14,122 bases of DNA from an uncultured Hungatella sp. (GTDB lineage Bacteria; Bacillota; Clostridia; Lachnospirales; Lachnospiraceae), in the NCBI GenBank assembly GCA_910585645.1, contig CAJUFP010000116.1, positions 1 through 14,122 on the forward strand. Direction: 5' to 3'. How positions within the stretch are numbered: the stretch's first letter is position 1; the number at the start of each line of letters is the position of its first letter. The notes below the pieces were generated by a model. The model did not search any database. It saw nothing but the letters and a program-made list of their open reading frames with translations, and had not been told where the DNA came from. A program made the translations under genes and the position numbers. Shown in pieces: positions 8,057-14,122 of the stretch.

Positions 8057-9190
8057 TCACCCCAGAAGCTCATAGGTCCATTGTTCCGCTTCCAGGATCT
8101 CCTCCACCCCAGGCTTATCCACCACCTTATGCGCCTCCATGGCCTGCTCAATCTTATCCGTGATCTCCAGATAGGAGATCCGCCTGGCCAAAAACTCCTT
8201 AACCGCCCACTCATTGGCCGCGTTAAACACCGTCGGAAGGCTTCCGCCCCGCTCTCCGGCCCGCCAGGCAAGAGAAAGACCTCTAAAGTTCCGGAAATCC
8301 GGCTTCTCAAAGGCGATCTCGTTCAAAGTCCAAAAATCCAGGCGCTCCCCGGGAAGAAATCTTCTCTCCGGATAGTACAAAGCGTACTGGATGGGCAGCT
8401 TCATGTCCGGCGTGCCAAGCTGGGCCATAACCGCGCCGTCCTCAAACTCCACCATGGAGTGGATCACGCTCTTTGGCTGGATCACCACCTGGATCTGGTC
8501 CATCTCCACCCCAAACAGCCACTTAGCCTCCATCACCTCCAGGCCTTTGTTGACCATGGTGGACGAATCAATGGTAATCTTTCGGCCCATGGACCAGTTG
8601 GGGTGCTTTAAGGCGTCCTCCACCTGCACATCCCGCATCTCCTCCCTGGTCTTTCCCCTGAAAGGCCCGCCGGAAGCGGTAAGCAGGATCTTGTGGATGC
8701 TCCTTTTGTCCTCCCCGTTAAGGCACTGAAAAATAGCGCTGTGCTCGCTGTCCACAGGCAGGATCTTTACGCCCTTATCCCTGGCCAGCGGCATGATAAT
8801 ATGACCTGCCGTCACCAGGGTCTCCTTGTTGGCCAGGGCAATATCCTTCCCCGCCTCCATGGCCGCTATGGTAGGCCGTATGCCGATCATACCCACCACG
8901 GCTGTCACCACCGTCTTTGCCCCCGGCTCTGTGGCAGCCTCCAAAAGGCCGTCCATGCCTGACACCACCCGCACCGGCAGATCCGCCACCTTTATCTTTA
9001 ATTCCTTCGCTCTCTCCTGGTCCCACACACAGGCAATCAAAGGCTTAAACTCCCGGATCTGCCGCTCCAGAAGTTCAATATTCTGCCCTGCCGCCAGTGC
9101 CGTCACCCGGATATCCCCGTTATGTTGCACAACCTCCAGGGTCTGGGTTCCTATGGAGCCTGTGGAACCTAAAATCGATATGTTTCTCAT
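8057..9190 (-). CDS. dxr: 1-deoxy-D-xylulose 5-phosphate reductoisomerase
   Basis: Dxr (IspC) converts DXP to methylerythritol 4-phosphate with NADPH, the first committed step of the MEP pathway. The 377-aa protein is of normal length. The NADPH-binding GSTGSIG is at 8-14, ANKETLV at 120-126, the metal ligands D147 and E149 in PVDSEHSA, E218 in NKGLEVMEA, and the substrate-covering loop with HPNWSMG at 196-202; the C-terminal helical domain is complete. GGGAGGA lies seven bases before the ATG. It sits 33 bp after cdsA and 44 bp before rseP, and it supplies precursors eventually used by UppS in the same operon. Confidence 0.98.
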   Translation of the reverse strand: MRNISILGSTGSIGTQTLEVVQHNGDIRVTALAAGQNIELLERQIREFKPLIACVWDQERAKELKIKVADLPVRVVSGMDGLLEAATEPGAKTVVTAVVGMIGIRPTIAAMEAGKDIALANKETLVTAGHIIMPLARDKGVKILPVDSEHSAIFQCLNGEDKRSIHKILLTASGGPFRGKTREEMRDVQVEDALKHPNWSMGRKITIDSSTMVNKGLEVMEAKWLFGVEMDQIQVVIQPKSVIHSMVEFEDGAVMAQLGTPDMKLPIQYALYYPERRFLPGERLDFWTLNEIAFEKPDFRNFRGLSLAWRAGERGGSLPTVFNAANEWAVKEFLARRISYLEITDKIEQAMEAHKVVDKPGVEEILEAEQWTYELLG

Positions 9191-9223
9191 TCCGTATTCC
9201 TCCCGTCAAAAAACCGCTCTCTC

Positions 9224-10024
9224 TCACTGCGCCAGCGTGATCACCAGGTAGATGGCCGGAGCCGTAAAGATCATGCTGTCAAACCGGTCCAGGATTCCTC
9301 CGTGTCCGGGGATCAGATGGCCGTAATCCTTCACCTGATGGTTTCTCTTGATCGCCGAAGCCGCCAGATCCCCCACCTGGGAGATCAGAGCCGCGATCCC
9401 GCAGGCCAGGGCGCAGGCCACATAAGGATTCCTAAGCTCCATCATCTCATGGCCCAGCAATGCCGCGTAGGCATACCCTAAAACAGCCGCCCCCGCCACG
9501 CCGCCTACAGCGCCCTCGATGGTTTTCTTCGGACTCAACGTAGGCGTCATCTTATGTTTTCCAAACAGCTTTCCCGCGCAGTAGGCGCAGGTGTCGCACC
9601 CCCAGGAGCTGAAAAAGATCAGCCACACCAGATAAGCCCCATCCGGCATCTGCCGCACCTGGTACAAATAGGACAGCATGACCGCCACATAGAACACGCC
9701 GAAAAACGCCGCTGTCACTTCCTCGGTCTTGTACTTTGGAAACGTAAACACATAAAAACTCATAAGACACATCAAAACCCCAATGGCCATCAGCGTCACA
9801 TACTCGTGACCGTCAAACCAGATCAGACCGTAGTAGACTCCGCAGGCCAGATACCCGATGGCGGCAAGAGGCGTCCTCTCGATCTTTAACACCCGATAAA
9901 GCTCAAACAGCCCCACCATGGAAACGGCTCCGTTTACCACAAACAACAGGCTCCCGCCGGCTCCCACGATCAGAACCGCCAGAACCACCAGGATGATCCC
10001 GCTTATTAACCGGGTCGTAAACAT
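9224..10024 (-). CDS. cdsA: Phosphatidate cytidylyltransferase (CDP-diacylglycerol synthase)
   Basis: CdsA is a membrane enzyme that joins CTP and phosphatidic acid to make CDP-diacylglycerol, the precursor of the main phospholipids. The 266-aa protein is a run of hydrophobic helices. The family signature is intact near the C-terminus: SAIKRNHQVKD (223-233), IPGHGG (238-243) and DRFD (246-249); LSPKKTIEG (163-171) and D144 are also typical. The reading frame is open further upstream to 10087, inside uppS, but the true start is the ATG at 10024: GGAGGTGG lies just before it, the gap to the uppS stop is 16 bp, and the protein then begins MFTTRLISG as family members do. Confidence 0.97.
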   Translation of the reverse strand: MFTTRLISGIILVVLAVLIVGAGGSLLFVVNGAVSMVGLFELYRVLKIERTPLAAIGYLACGVYYGLIWFDGHEYVTLMAIGVLMCLMSFYVFTFPKYKTEEVTAAFFGVFYVAVMLSYLYQVRQMPDGAYLVWLIFFSSWGCDTCAYCAGKLFGKHKMTPTLSPKKTIEGAVGGVAGAAVLGYAYAALLGHEMMELRNPYVACALACGIAALISQVGDLAASAIKRNHQVKDYGHLIPGHGGILDRFDSMIFTAPAIYLVITLAQ

Positions 10025-10028
10025 GCAA

Positions 10029-10036
10029 CCACCTCC
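10029..10036 (-). promoter_or_regulatory. Strong Shine-Dalgarno site that fixes the cdsA start
   Basis: The minus strand reads GGAGGTGG, nearly the full anti-16S complement, with four bases before the ATG at 10024. It decides the start against the longer open frame that overlaps uppS. Confidence 0.85.
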
Positions 10037-10040
10037 GTCT

Positions 10041-10757
10041 TTAAACCCTGCCGCCAAATCTGCGTTCCCTCTTATTATACGCAGCAATGGCTTTTTCTAA
10101 TTCTTCCTTATTAAAATCCGGCCACAGACAATCTGTCACATAGAACTCCGCGTAAGCCAGCTGCCACAAAAGATAGTTGGACAGCCTAAGCTCCCCGCTG
10201 GTCCTGATCATCAGATCCGGGTCCGGAATATCCGCCGTGTCAAGGTATGAGGCAAATGCCGCCTCGTCGATGCCGTCCGCGTCCGCTCCCGACGCCTGAT
10301 AATCCTTTACCAGCTTCTTTGCGGCCCGGACGATCTCATCCCTGCCCCCGTAATTGATGGCGATCACAAACGTCATGCCCGTATTGTCCTTGGTCCCTTC
10401 CACCAGATCGTCAATGCCCTTTATGATGTCCGGGGCAAACCGCCTTTTGTCCCCGATCATCCGCACCCGCACGTTGTTGGCAGAGGCGATCTTCAAAAGG
10501 CGCACCATATAATACCGAAACAGCTGCATCAGCGCCCCCACCTCCTCTGTGGAGCGCTTCCAGTTCTCCGTGGAAAACCCGTACACCGTAAAATATTCAA
10601 TTCCTGTGTCCGATGCAATCCGGACCATCTTCTCCAGAGTCTCGCACCCCGCCTTGTGGCCCATAGCCCTGGGAACTCCCCGTCTCTTCGCCCACCGGCC
10701 GTTGCCGTCCAGGATAACCGCCACATGTTTCGGTATCACCATATGTTCTAAGCTCAT
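10041..10757 (-). CDS. uppS: Undecaprenyl diphosphate synthase (cis-prenyltransferase)
   Basis: UppS extends farnesyl diphosphate with isopentenyl units to undecaprenyl diphosphate, the lipid carrier for peptidoglycan and wall polymers. The 238-aa protein has HVAVILDGNGRWAKRRG (11-27) with catalytic D17, TVYGFSTENWKRS (~57-69), and the C-terminal signature DPDLMIRTSGELRLSNYL (179-196) plus AEFYVTDCLWPDF. Three ATGs lie near the start (10787, 10763, 10757). I chose 10757 because CAGGAG is six bases upstream of it but directly abuts the 10763 ATG. The 108-bp gap after frr is the longest within the core operon. It is followed at 16 bp by cdsA. Confidence 0.97.
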   Translation of the reverse strand: MSLEHMVIPKHVAVILDGNGRWAKRRGVPRAMGHKAGCETLEKMVRIASDTGIEYFTVYGFSTENWKRSTEEVGALMQLFRYYMVRLLKIASANNVRVRMIGDKRRFAPDIIKGIDDLVEGTKDNTGMTFVIAINYGGRDEIVRAAKKLVKDYQASGADADGIDEAAFASYLDTADIPDPDLMIRTSGELRLSNYLLWQLAYAEFYVTDCLWPDFNKEELEKAIAAYNKRERRFGGRV

Positions 10758-10763
10758 AGCCAT

Positions 10764-10769
10764 CTCCTG
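10764..10769 (-). promoter_or_regulatory. Shine-Dalgarno site that fixes the uppS start
   Basis: The minus strand has CAGGAG followed by ATGGCT and then ATG at 10757. The first ATG of that run touches the site with no spacer, so the second is favoured. Confidence 0.7.
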
Positions 10770-10788
10770 TTTCCTTACACACAGCAAA

Positions 10789-10804
10789 GGGCAGGTAAAT
10801 GCCC
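10789..10804 (-). repeat. Small inverted repeat in the frr-uppS gap
   Basis: The minus strand has GGGCA, a six-base loop (TTTACC), and TGCCC, followed by only three T residues. The five-pair stem is short and the T-run poor, so this is at most a weak attenuator or pause site. Confidence 0.3.
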
Positions 10805-10829
10805 GCCCCCTCTGTATTTATCTCCTTAT

Positions 10830-10863
10830 CTGCCAAACTGCCAAACGGTAACCGCTCTGCCAA
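10830..10863 (-). repeat. Three copies of TTGGCAG in the frr-uppS gap
   Basis: TTGGCAG occurs on the minus strand at 10857-10863, 10838-10844 and 10830-10836, so copies start 19 and 8 bases apart. Between the first two is a small CGGT-T-ACCG palindrome. The middle copy includes TTGGCA, which with GATAAA sixteen bases later could form a weak sigma-A promoter for uppS. Function unknown; it may be regulator binding sites or chance. Confidence 0.35.
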
Positions 10864-10865
10864 GA

Positions 10866-11420
10866 TCACACGGTAAGGATCTCCTTTGTCTTGGCCTCCA
10901 CAGCCTTGTCCACCTTCTCGGTCATCTTGTCGATCATCTTCTGGATCTTGTCAATGGCCAGCTCTAAGTCGTCCTCGGACAGCTCCCCGGCTTTCTCCAT
11001 CTTTTTAAAGCTGTCGTTGGCGTCACGGCGCACATTGCGCATAGCCACCTTTGCAGCCTCGCCCTTTTTCTTCACATCCTTGGCCAGCTGTTTTCTCCGC
11101 TCCTCCGTCAGCTCCGGGAACACCAGACGGATCACCGTGCCGTCATTGGTAGGGTTGATGCCCAGATCAGAGGTCAGGATCGCCTTCTCAATGACCTTTA
11201 AAAGATTCTTCTCCCATGGCTGGATCACGATCATGCGGGCCTCCGGCACGGAAATATTGCCCACCTGCTGTAAGGGCGTGGGAGTGCCGTAATAATCCAC
11301 CTTGATCCTGTCAAGCACATGGGGGTTCGCCCTTCCTGCCCGGATGGTCCCATATTCGCTCTGGAGAACGTCCAGAGTCTTGTTCATCTTGTCCTCATAA
11401 GGTTTTAATAATTCCTGCAT
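10866..11420 (-). CDS. frr: Ribosome recycling factor
   Basis: RRF works with EF-G to split post-termination ribosomes. The 184-aa protein has the typical length and motifs: an N-terminal helix leading to TIRAGRANPHVLD (25-37), VDYYGTPTPLQQVGNISVPEAR (41-62), IQPWEK (66-71), GINPTNDG (87-94) and NVRRDAND (129-136), whose arginines contact the ribosome, ending in a long helix. AGGAGGA lies four bases before the ATG. The gene is 13 bp after pyrH, so the two are almost certainly one transcript. The 108 bp after it contain short repeats and possibly a weak promoter. Confidence 0.98.
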   Translation of the reverse strand: MQELLKPYEDKMNKTLDVLQSEYGTIRAGRANPHVLDRIKVDYYGTPTPLQQVGNISVPEARMIVIQPWEKNLLKVIEKAILTSDLGINPTNDGTVIRLVFPELTEERRKQLAKDVKKKGEAAKVAMRNVRRDANDSFKKMEKAGELSEDDLELAIDKIQKMIDKMTEKVDKAVEAKTKEILTV

Positions 11421-11433
11421 GATTTCCTCCTGA

Positions 11434-12135
11434 TCATACGGTCACTATGGTGCCGTTTATTTTTCCCTGCATGGCGTTTGCAATGCTGTCCGGCTCGTTC
11501 ATATCAAACACAGCCATGCTCATCCTGTGCTCCATGCACATGATGGACGCGGTCAGATCCACCACACCCAGCTTTTTGTCGATCACTTCCTCAATGGAGA
11601 CGGTCTCATACTTTTTCGCGTCCGGGTTCAGGGCCGGATCGCTGTCATAGACCCCGTCCACAGACTTGGCCAGCAGAATCACGTCCGCCTCCATCTCCAC
11701 AGCCCGAAGGACAATGCCCGTGTCCGTGGAAAAATAGGGATGGCCTGTCCCCCCTGCAAAAAACACTACCTTGCCCTGGCTAAAATACTCGTTGGCCAGA
11801 TCCTTGGAAAATAACTTTGTCATGGTCCCGCAGGCAAATGGGGTCAGGATCTCCGTGTCCATCCCCGCGCCCCGAAACATCTCCGACACGTAGATGCAGT
11901 TCATCACAGTGGCCAGCATGCCGATCTGGTCCGCCTTTACCCGGTCCATATCACTGCTGGTCCGCCCCCGCCAGAAGTTACCTCCTCCGGTGACGATCCC
12001 CACCTCCACTCCCGCGTCCACGGAAATCTTTACCTGCCTGGCCACCTCTCTCACCGCGGCCTCGTCAAATCCCGTCTTCTTCGGGCCTGCCAGGGCCTCT
12101 CCGCTTAATTTTAACAACACTCGATTCCATCTCAT
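11434..12135 (-). CDS. pyrH: UMP kinase
   Basis: PyrH phosphorylates UMP to UDP in pyrimidine nucleotide synthesis; it belongs to the amino-acid-kinase fold and is normally hexameric. The 233-aa protein has LLKLSGEAL (7-15), GGGNFWRGR (50-58), the UMP-binding AGGTGHPYFSTDT (127-139) and ATP-site DGVYDSDPALNP (160-171). The start ATG at 12135 has GGGAG about nine bases upstream. A good sigma-A promoter (12175-12203) sits just ahead, so pyrH probably begins the core operon here. In most Firmicutes rpsB and tsf precede it; here a chemotaxis receptor gene does. Confidence 0.98.
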   Translation of the reverse strand: MRWNRVLLKLSGEALAGPKKTGFDEAAVREVARQVKISVDAGVEVGIVTGGGNFWRGRTSSDMDRVKADQIGMLATVMNCIYVSEMFRGAGMDTEILTPFACGTMTKLFSKDLANEYFSQGKVVFFAGGTGHPYFSTDTGIVLRAVEMEADVILLAKSVDGVYDSDPALNPDAKKYETVSIEEVIDKKLGVVDLTASIMCMEHRMSMAVFDMNEPDSIANAMQGKINGTIVTV

Positions 12136-12174
12136 GGTCCGGCTCTCCCATCTTGTTTGCTTAACCTGGCCTAT

Positions 12175-12203
12175 ATTATATCACACAAAACACGCCTTGG
12201 AAA
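12175..12203 (-). promoter_or_regulatory. Probable sigma-A promoter for the pyrH operon
   Basis: The minus strand has TTTCCA (12198-12203, four of six consensus bases) and TATAAT (12175-12180, perfect) separated by exactly 17 bases. It lies in the 77-bp gap between the mcp stop and the pyrH start, giving a leader of about 33 bases. No terminator for mcp is visible in the gap, so read-through from mcp may add to expression. Confidence 0.65.
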
Positions 12204-12212
12204 GAAGTTCTT

Positions 12213-13952
12213 TTAATTGGCTTCCCTGATCTGAAACCTTCTCACCAGCCCCTTTAAGATCTGGGCCTGGCTGGACAGCTCCTCACTGGCCGCCGCGCTC
12301 TCCTCCGATGTGGCGGAGTTGGTCTGGACCACGCTGGAGATCTGGTCAATGCCCAGAGTCACCTGGGCGATCGACGCCGCCTGCTCCTGGGAGGCGTCAG
12401 AGATCTGGTGGATCAGTTTGGCCGACTCCTCGGAGGCAACCACGATGCGCCCGATGGACTGGGCCGTCTCGTTGGCAATGCCGGTCCCCTCCTGCACCGC
12501 CCGAACCGTGGCCTCGATGAGAGCCGCCGTGTTCTTGGACGCCTCCGCGGACTTGCTGGCCAGATTGCGGACCTCATCCGCCACCACGGCAAAGCCTTTG
12601 CCTGCCGAGCCTGCCCGGGCCGCCTCCACGGCTGCGTTCAGGGCAAGGATGTTGGTCTGGAACGCGATATCCTCAATGGTCTTGATGATCTTGCTGATCT
12701 CTGAGGACGAGTCGTTGATCTCATTCATGGCAGCAGTCATCTGCTCCATCTGCTTTTTGCCCTGCTCCAGCTCCGTGGCCGTGGCCATGGCCTGCTCGCT
12801 GGCCAGCTTGGCGTTCTCCGCGTTGCTGGCCACGTGGTCGTGGATATCGTTTACCGTGGCCGCCAGTTCCTCCACAGAAGACGCCTGCTCTGTGGTCCCC
12901 TGTGCCAGGGACTGGGCGCTGCTGGCCACCTGATCCGCGCCGCTGGCCACCTGGAGGGCGCTGGTGTTCAGTTTGCGGAAGGTATCGTTAAGCGTGTGGA
13001 TGGTGCGCTGGAACGATTCCTTGATGGGGGCGAAATCCCCCGCGTACTCCATGTTCATCTCCAGTCTGAGATTTCCCTTATCAAGTTCTGCCAGGGCCGC
13101 GGAAATATCTCCGATATAATCCCGCCACGTCTGCACCGTAGTTGCCAGCGCCCTGGTCAGATCCCCGATCTCATCCTCCGAACCGGACACACAGACCTCA
13201 TCCTTCAGATTTCCAAGGCTTAACTCCTTAAGGCGGTCCGACGCCTCTTTGATGGGATCCGACATCCTCCTGGCGATCACGGAGATCACGCCAATGCCCA
13301 CAACAAAGATCGCCGCGCCGGAAACGCAGATAAGCAAAAGGGCGATGCTGCTGGACCGATTGCAGTCATCCAGCTCCTCCTGGATAATGGGAAGCATGTC
13401 CTCCTCATAATTTCCCGTCCCGATATACCAGCCGTAAGGCTCAAACTTCTTGATAAAGCCTCTTTTGGCCTTGGCCTCCGACTCTCCCGGCTTGGCGAAG
13501 TAGAAATCAATAAACCCGCCCTCCGGCTTATCCCCGGCAGCGATGGTGTCCCGCACAAAATAATTCCCCTTCTCGTCCTTTGAGTCATAGCGGTTGGTTC
13601 CTTCCACCTCCGGTTTAATATGTACGGCGCTTGTCCCGTCCGCCATGTCGGCCCAGAAATATCCGGACCCGCCGTTATACCTGGTGGAGCGGACAATGGA
13701 CTTGGCGTTCTCCATGGCCTGCTCCTTTGTAACCAGGCCGCTCTCATACTTCTCGTACTCAGCCTCCAGCACGCCCACCATGCACTCCACCTGACTCTGG
13801 ATGATCTGGTCCAGCTTTTCCTTCTCAGCTACGATCACTTTATTATAGGCAATCCGCAGGGATACATAAGACAACAGAGAAAGTAAAAATACAGCCGCAA
13901 AGGTAAGGATACCGATGCTTGAAATCAATTTTCCGCGTAGTTTCAGTTTCAT
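12213..13952 (-). CDS. Methyl-accepting chemotaxis protein with extracellular single Cache domain
   Basis: This is a transmembrane chemoreceptor that signals to CheA/CheW. The 579-aa protein has a membrane helix (~10-33), an extracellular domain of the single-Cache type (~45-190) with GYFWADMADGTSAVHIKPEVEGTNR features and the closing YGWYIGTGNYEEDM, a second helix (~202-227), a HAMP domain (~225-280), a second HAMP-like segment (~280-330, DISAALAELDKGNL ... GDFAPIKES), and the coiled-coil signalling domain with the conserved tip IAFQTNILALNAAVEAARAG (429-448). Glutamate/glutamine-rich heptads near 355-362 and 549-560 are likely methylation sites. There is no obvious C-terminal CheR-binding pentapeptide. 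GAGAGGAG fixes the ATG at 13952; the longer frame from 14000 lacks such a site. The ligand is unknown; related Cache domains bind small carboxylates. No other chemotaxis gene is in view. Confidence 0.95.
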   Translation of the reverse strand: MKLKLRGKLISSIGILTFAAVFLLSLLSYVSLRIAYNKVIVAEKEKLDQIIQSQVECMVGVLEAEYEKYESGLVTKEQAMENAKSIVRSTRYNGGSGYFWADMADGTSAVHIKPEVEGTNRYDSKDEKGNYFVRDTIAAGDKPEGGFIDFYFAKPGESEAKAKRGFIKKFEPYGWYIGTGNYEEDMLPIIQEELDDCNRSSSIALLLICVSGAAIFVVGIGVISVIARRMSDPIKEASDRLKELSLGNLKDEVCVSGSEDEIGDLTRALATTVQTWRDYIGDISAALAELDKGNLRLEMNMEYAGDFAPIKESFQRTIHTLNDTFRKLNTSALQVASGADQVASSAQSLAQGTTEQASSVEELAATVNDIHDHVASNAENAKLASEQAMATATELEQGKKQMEQMTAAMNEINDSSSEISKIIKTIEDIAFQTNILALNAAVEAARAGSAGKGFAVVADEVRNLASKSAEASKNTAALIEATVRAVQEGTGIANETAQSIGRIVVASEESAKLIHQISDASQEQAASIAQVTLGIDQISSVVQTNSATSEESAAASEELSSQAQILKGLVRRFQIREAN

Positions 13953-13958
13953 AAATAA

Positions 13959-13966
13959 CTCCTCTC
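13959..13966 (-). promoter_or_regulatory. Shine-Dalgarno site that fixes the chemoreceptor start
   Basis: The minus strand reads GAGAGGAG, six bases before the ATG at 13952. The resulting protein starts MKLKLRGKLISS and runs straight into the first membrane helix, as expected for this family; a start at 14000 would add a hydrophilic 16-residue tail. Confidence 0.8.
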
Positions 13967-13982
13967 TTAAAAAACCTTGTGT

Positions 13983-14016
13983 TTTATGACATTTCAACAA
14001 AAAATATCATAAATGT
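13983..14016 (-). repeat. Overlapping inverted repeats in the chemoreceptor leader
   Basis: Within the predicted 5' leader, TTTATGA (14007-14013) faces TCATAAA (13983-13989) as a perfect seven-pair repeat with a 17-base loop, and ACATTT (14011-14016) faces AAATGT (13989-13994) as a six-pair repeat. The arms share bases, so the two stems exclude each other. They could be alternative RNA structures or protein binding sites; AT-rich sequence makes chance repeats more likely. Confidence 0.35.
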
Positions 14017-14028
14017 TCCATTCATATC

Positions 14029-14057
14029 ATTATAATCCATAATTTGTCAAATGTCTA
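14029..14057 (-). promoter_or_regulatory. Sigma-A-type promoter of the chemoreceptor gene
   Basis: The minus strand has TAGACA (14052-14057, five of six) and TATAAT (14029-14034, perfect) with a 17-base spacer, giving a leader of about 70 bases. An ATTTG-T-CAAAT palindrome (14042-14052 on the plus strand) fills part of the spacer and touches the -35 box, a good position for a repressor. A flagellar sigma-28 type promoter was looked for and not seen. Confidence 0.75.
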
Positions 14058-14061
14058 TAGC

Positions 14062-14108
14062 GCTTTGGCAGCACTGACGATTAAATTTTTCTTCTGCACA
14101 ACCAAAGC
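14062..14108 (-). repeat. Seven-base inverted repeat upstream of the chemoreceptor promoter
   Basis: GCTTTGG at one end and CCAAAGC at the other form a perfect seven-pair inverted repeat separated by 33 bases. No T-run follows, so it is not a convincing terminator for a gene beyond the window. Nothing else is recognisable between the promoter and the window edge. Confidence 0.25.
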
Positions 14109-14122
14109 CCTATATTCATATT

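Noticed and set aside
10025..10087. Upstream extension of cdsA into uppS
   Set aside because: The strong GGAGGTGG before the ATG at 10024 and the family N-terminus show that the real start is internal.
12198..12215. AAAGAA-C-TTCTTT inverted repeat after mcp as a terminator
   Set aside because: Pure A-T stem with a one-base loop and no T-run; it also overlaps the pyrH -35 region.
13953..14122. Flagellar sigma-28 promoter for the chemoreceptor
   Set aside because: No TAAA with a GCCGATAA-like box at suitable spacing; the sigma-A match is much better.
1..14122. tRNA, rRNA, CRISPR array, transposase, integrase or phage genes
   Set aside because: None seen on reading both strands; all long frames are accounted for by the ten genes listed.

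Overview
The window is a block of ten genes, all read from the minus strand (right to left). It suggests a low-to-mid GC Gram-positive bacterium of the class Clostridia, probably a Lachnospiraceae-type organism. The evidence is the Gram-positive replicative polymerase PolC, strong purine-rich Shine-Dalgarno sites, and the gene order pyrH-frr-uppS-cdsA-dxr-rseP-ispG-polC, which matches the conserved Firmicutes cluster with ispG where Bacillus has proS. The family assignment is an inference; genus and species cannot be read from the sequence.

Layout in direction of transcription (right to left). A methyl-accepting chemotaxis protein gene (12213-13952) has its own sigma-A-type promoter and an AT-rich leader rich in inverted repeats. 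It is followed, after 77 bp that hold a second good promoter, by the core operon: pyrH (UMP kinase), frr (ribosome recycling), uppS (undecaprenyl-PP synthase), cdsA (CDP-diacylglycerol synthase), dxr (MEP pathway), rseP (intramembrane protease), ispG (MEP pathway), then an inserted fliB-like gene, then polC (DNA polymerase III alpha). The last 81 bases lie downstream of polC and carry only a possible promoter and the edge of whatever follows (in relatives usually rimP-nusA).

The core genes form a growth module: nucleotide supply (PyrH), translation (Frr), isoprenoid precursor synthesis (Dxr, IspG) feeding the lipid carrier for cell wall synthesis (UppS), phospholipid synthesis (CdsA), membrane proteolysis (RseP) and replication (PolC). 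Intergenic gaps are 13-44 bp except a 108-bp frr-uppS gap that carries short repeats.

Two things break the pattern. First, a gene of the flagellin lysine-N-methylase (FliB) family sits between ispG and polC. It is clearly AT-richer (about 33-40% GC in the rows counted by hand, against about 53-72% in sampled rows of its neighbours), and the AT-rich tract continues into the first ~195 codons of polC. A 20-bp near-palindrome lies exactly at the ispG/fliB junction. Second, a chemotaxis receptor gene occupies the place directly upstream of pyrH where rpsB-tsf usually lie. I found no complete new defence or mobile system, RNA gene, CRISPR array or insertion sequence. The fliB/polC-5' island is the observation most worth following.
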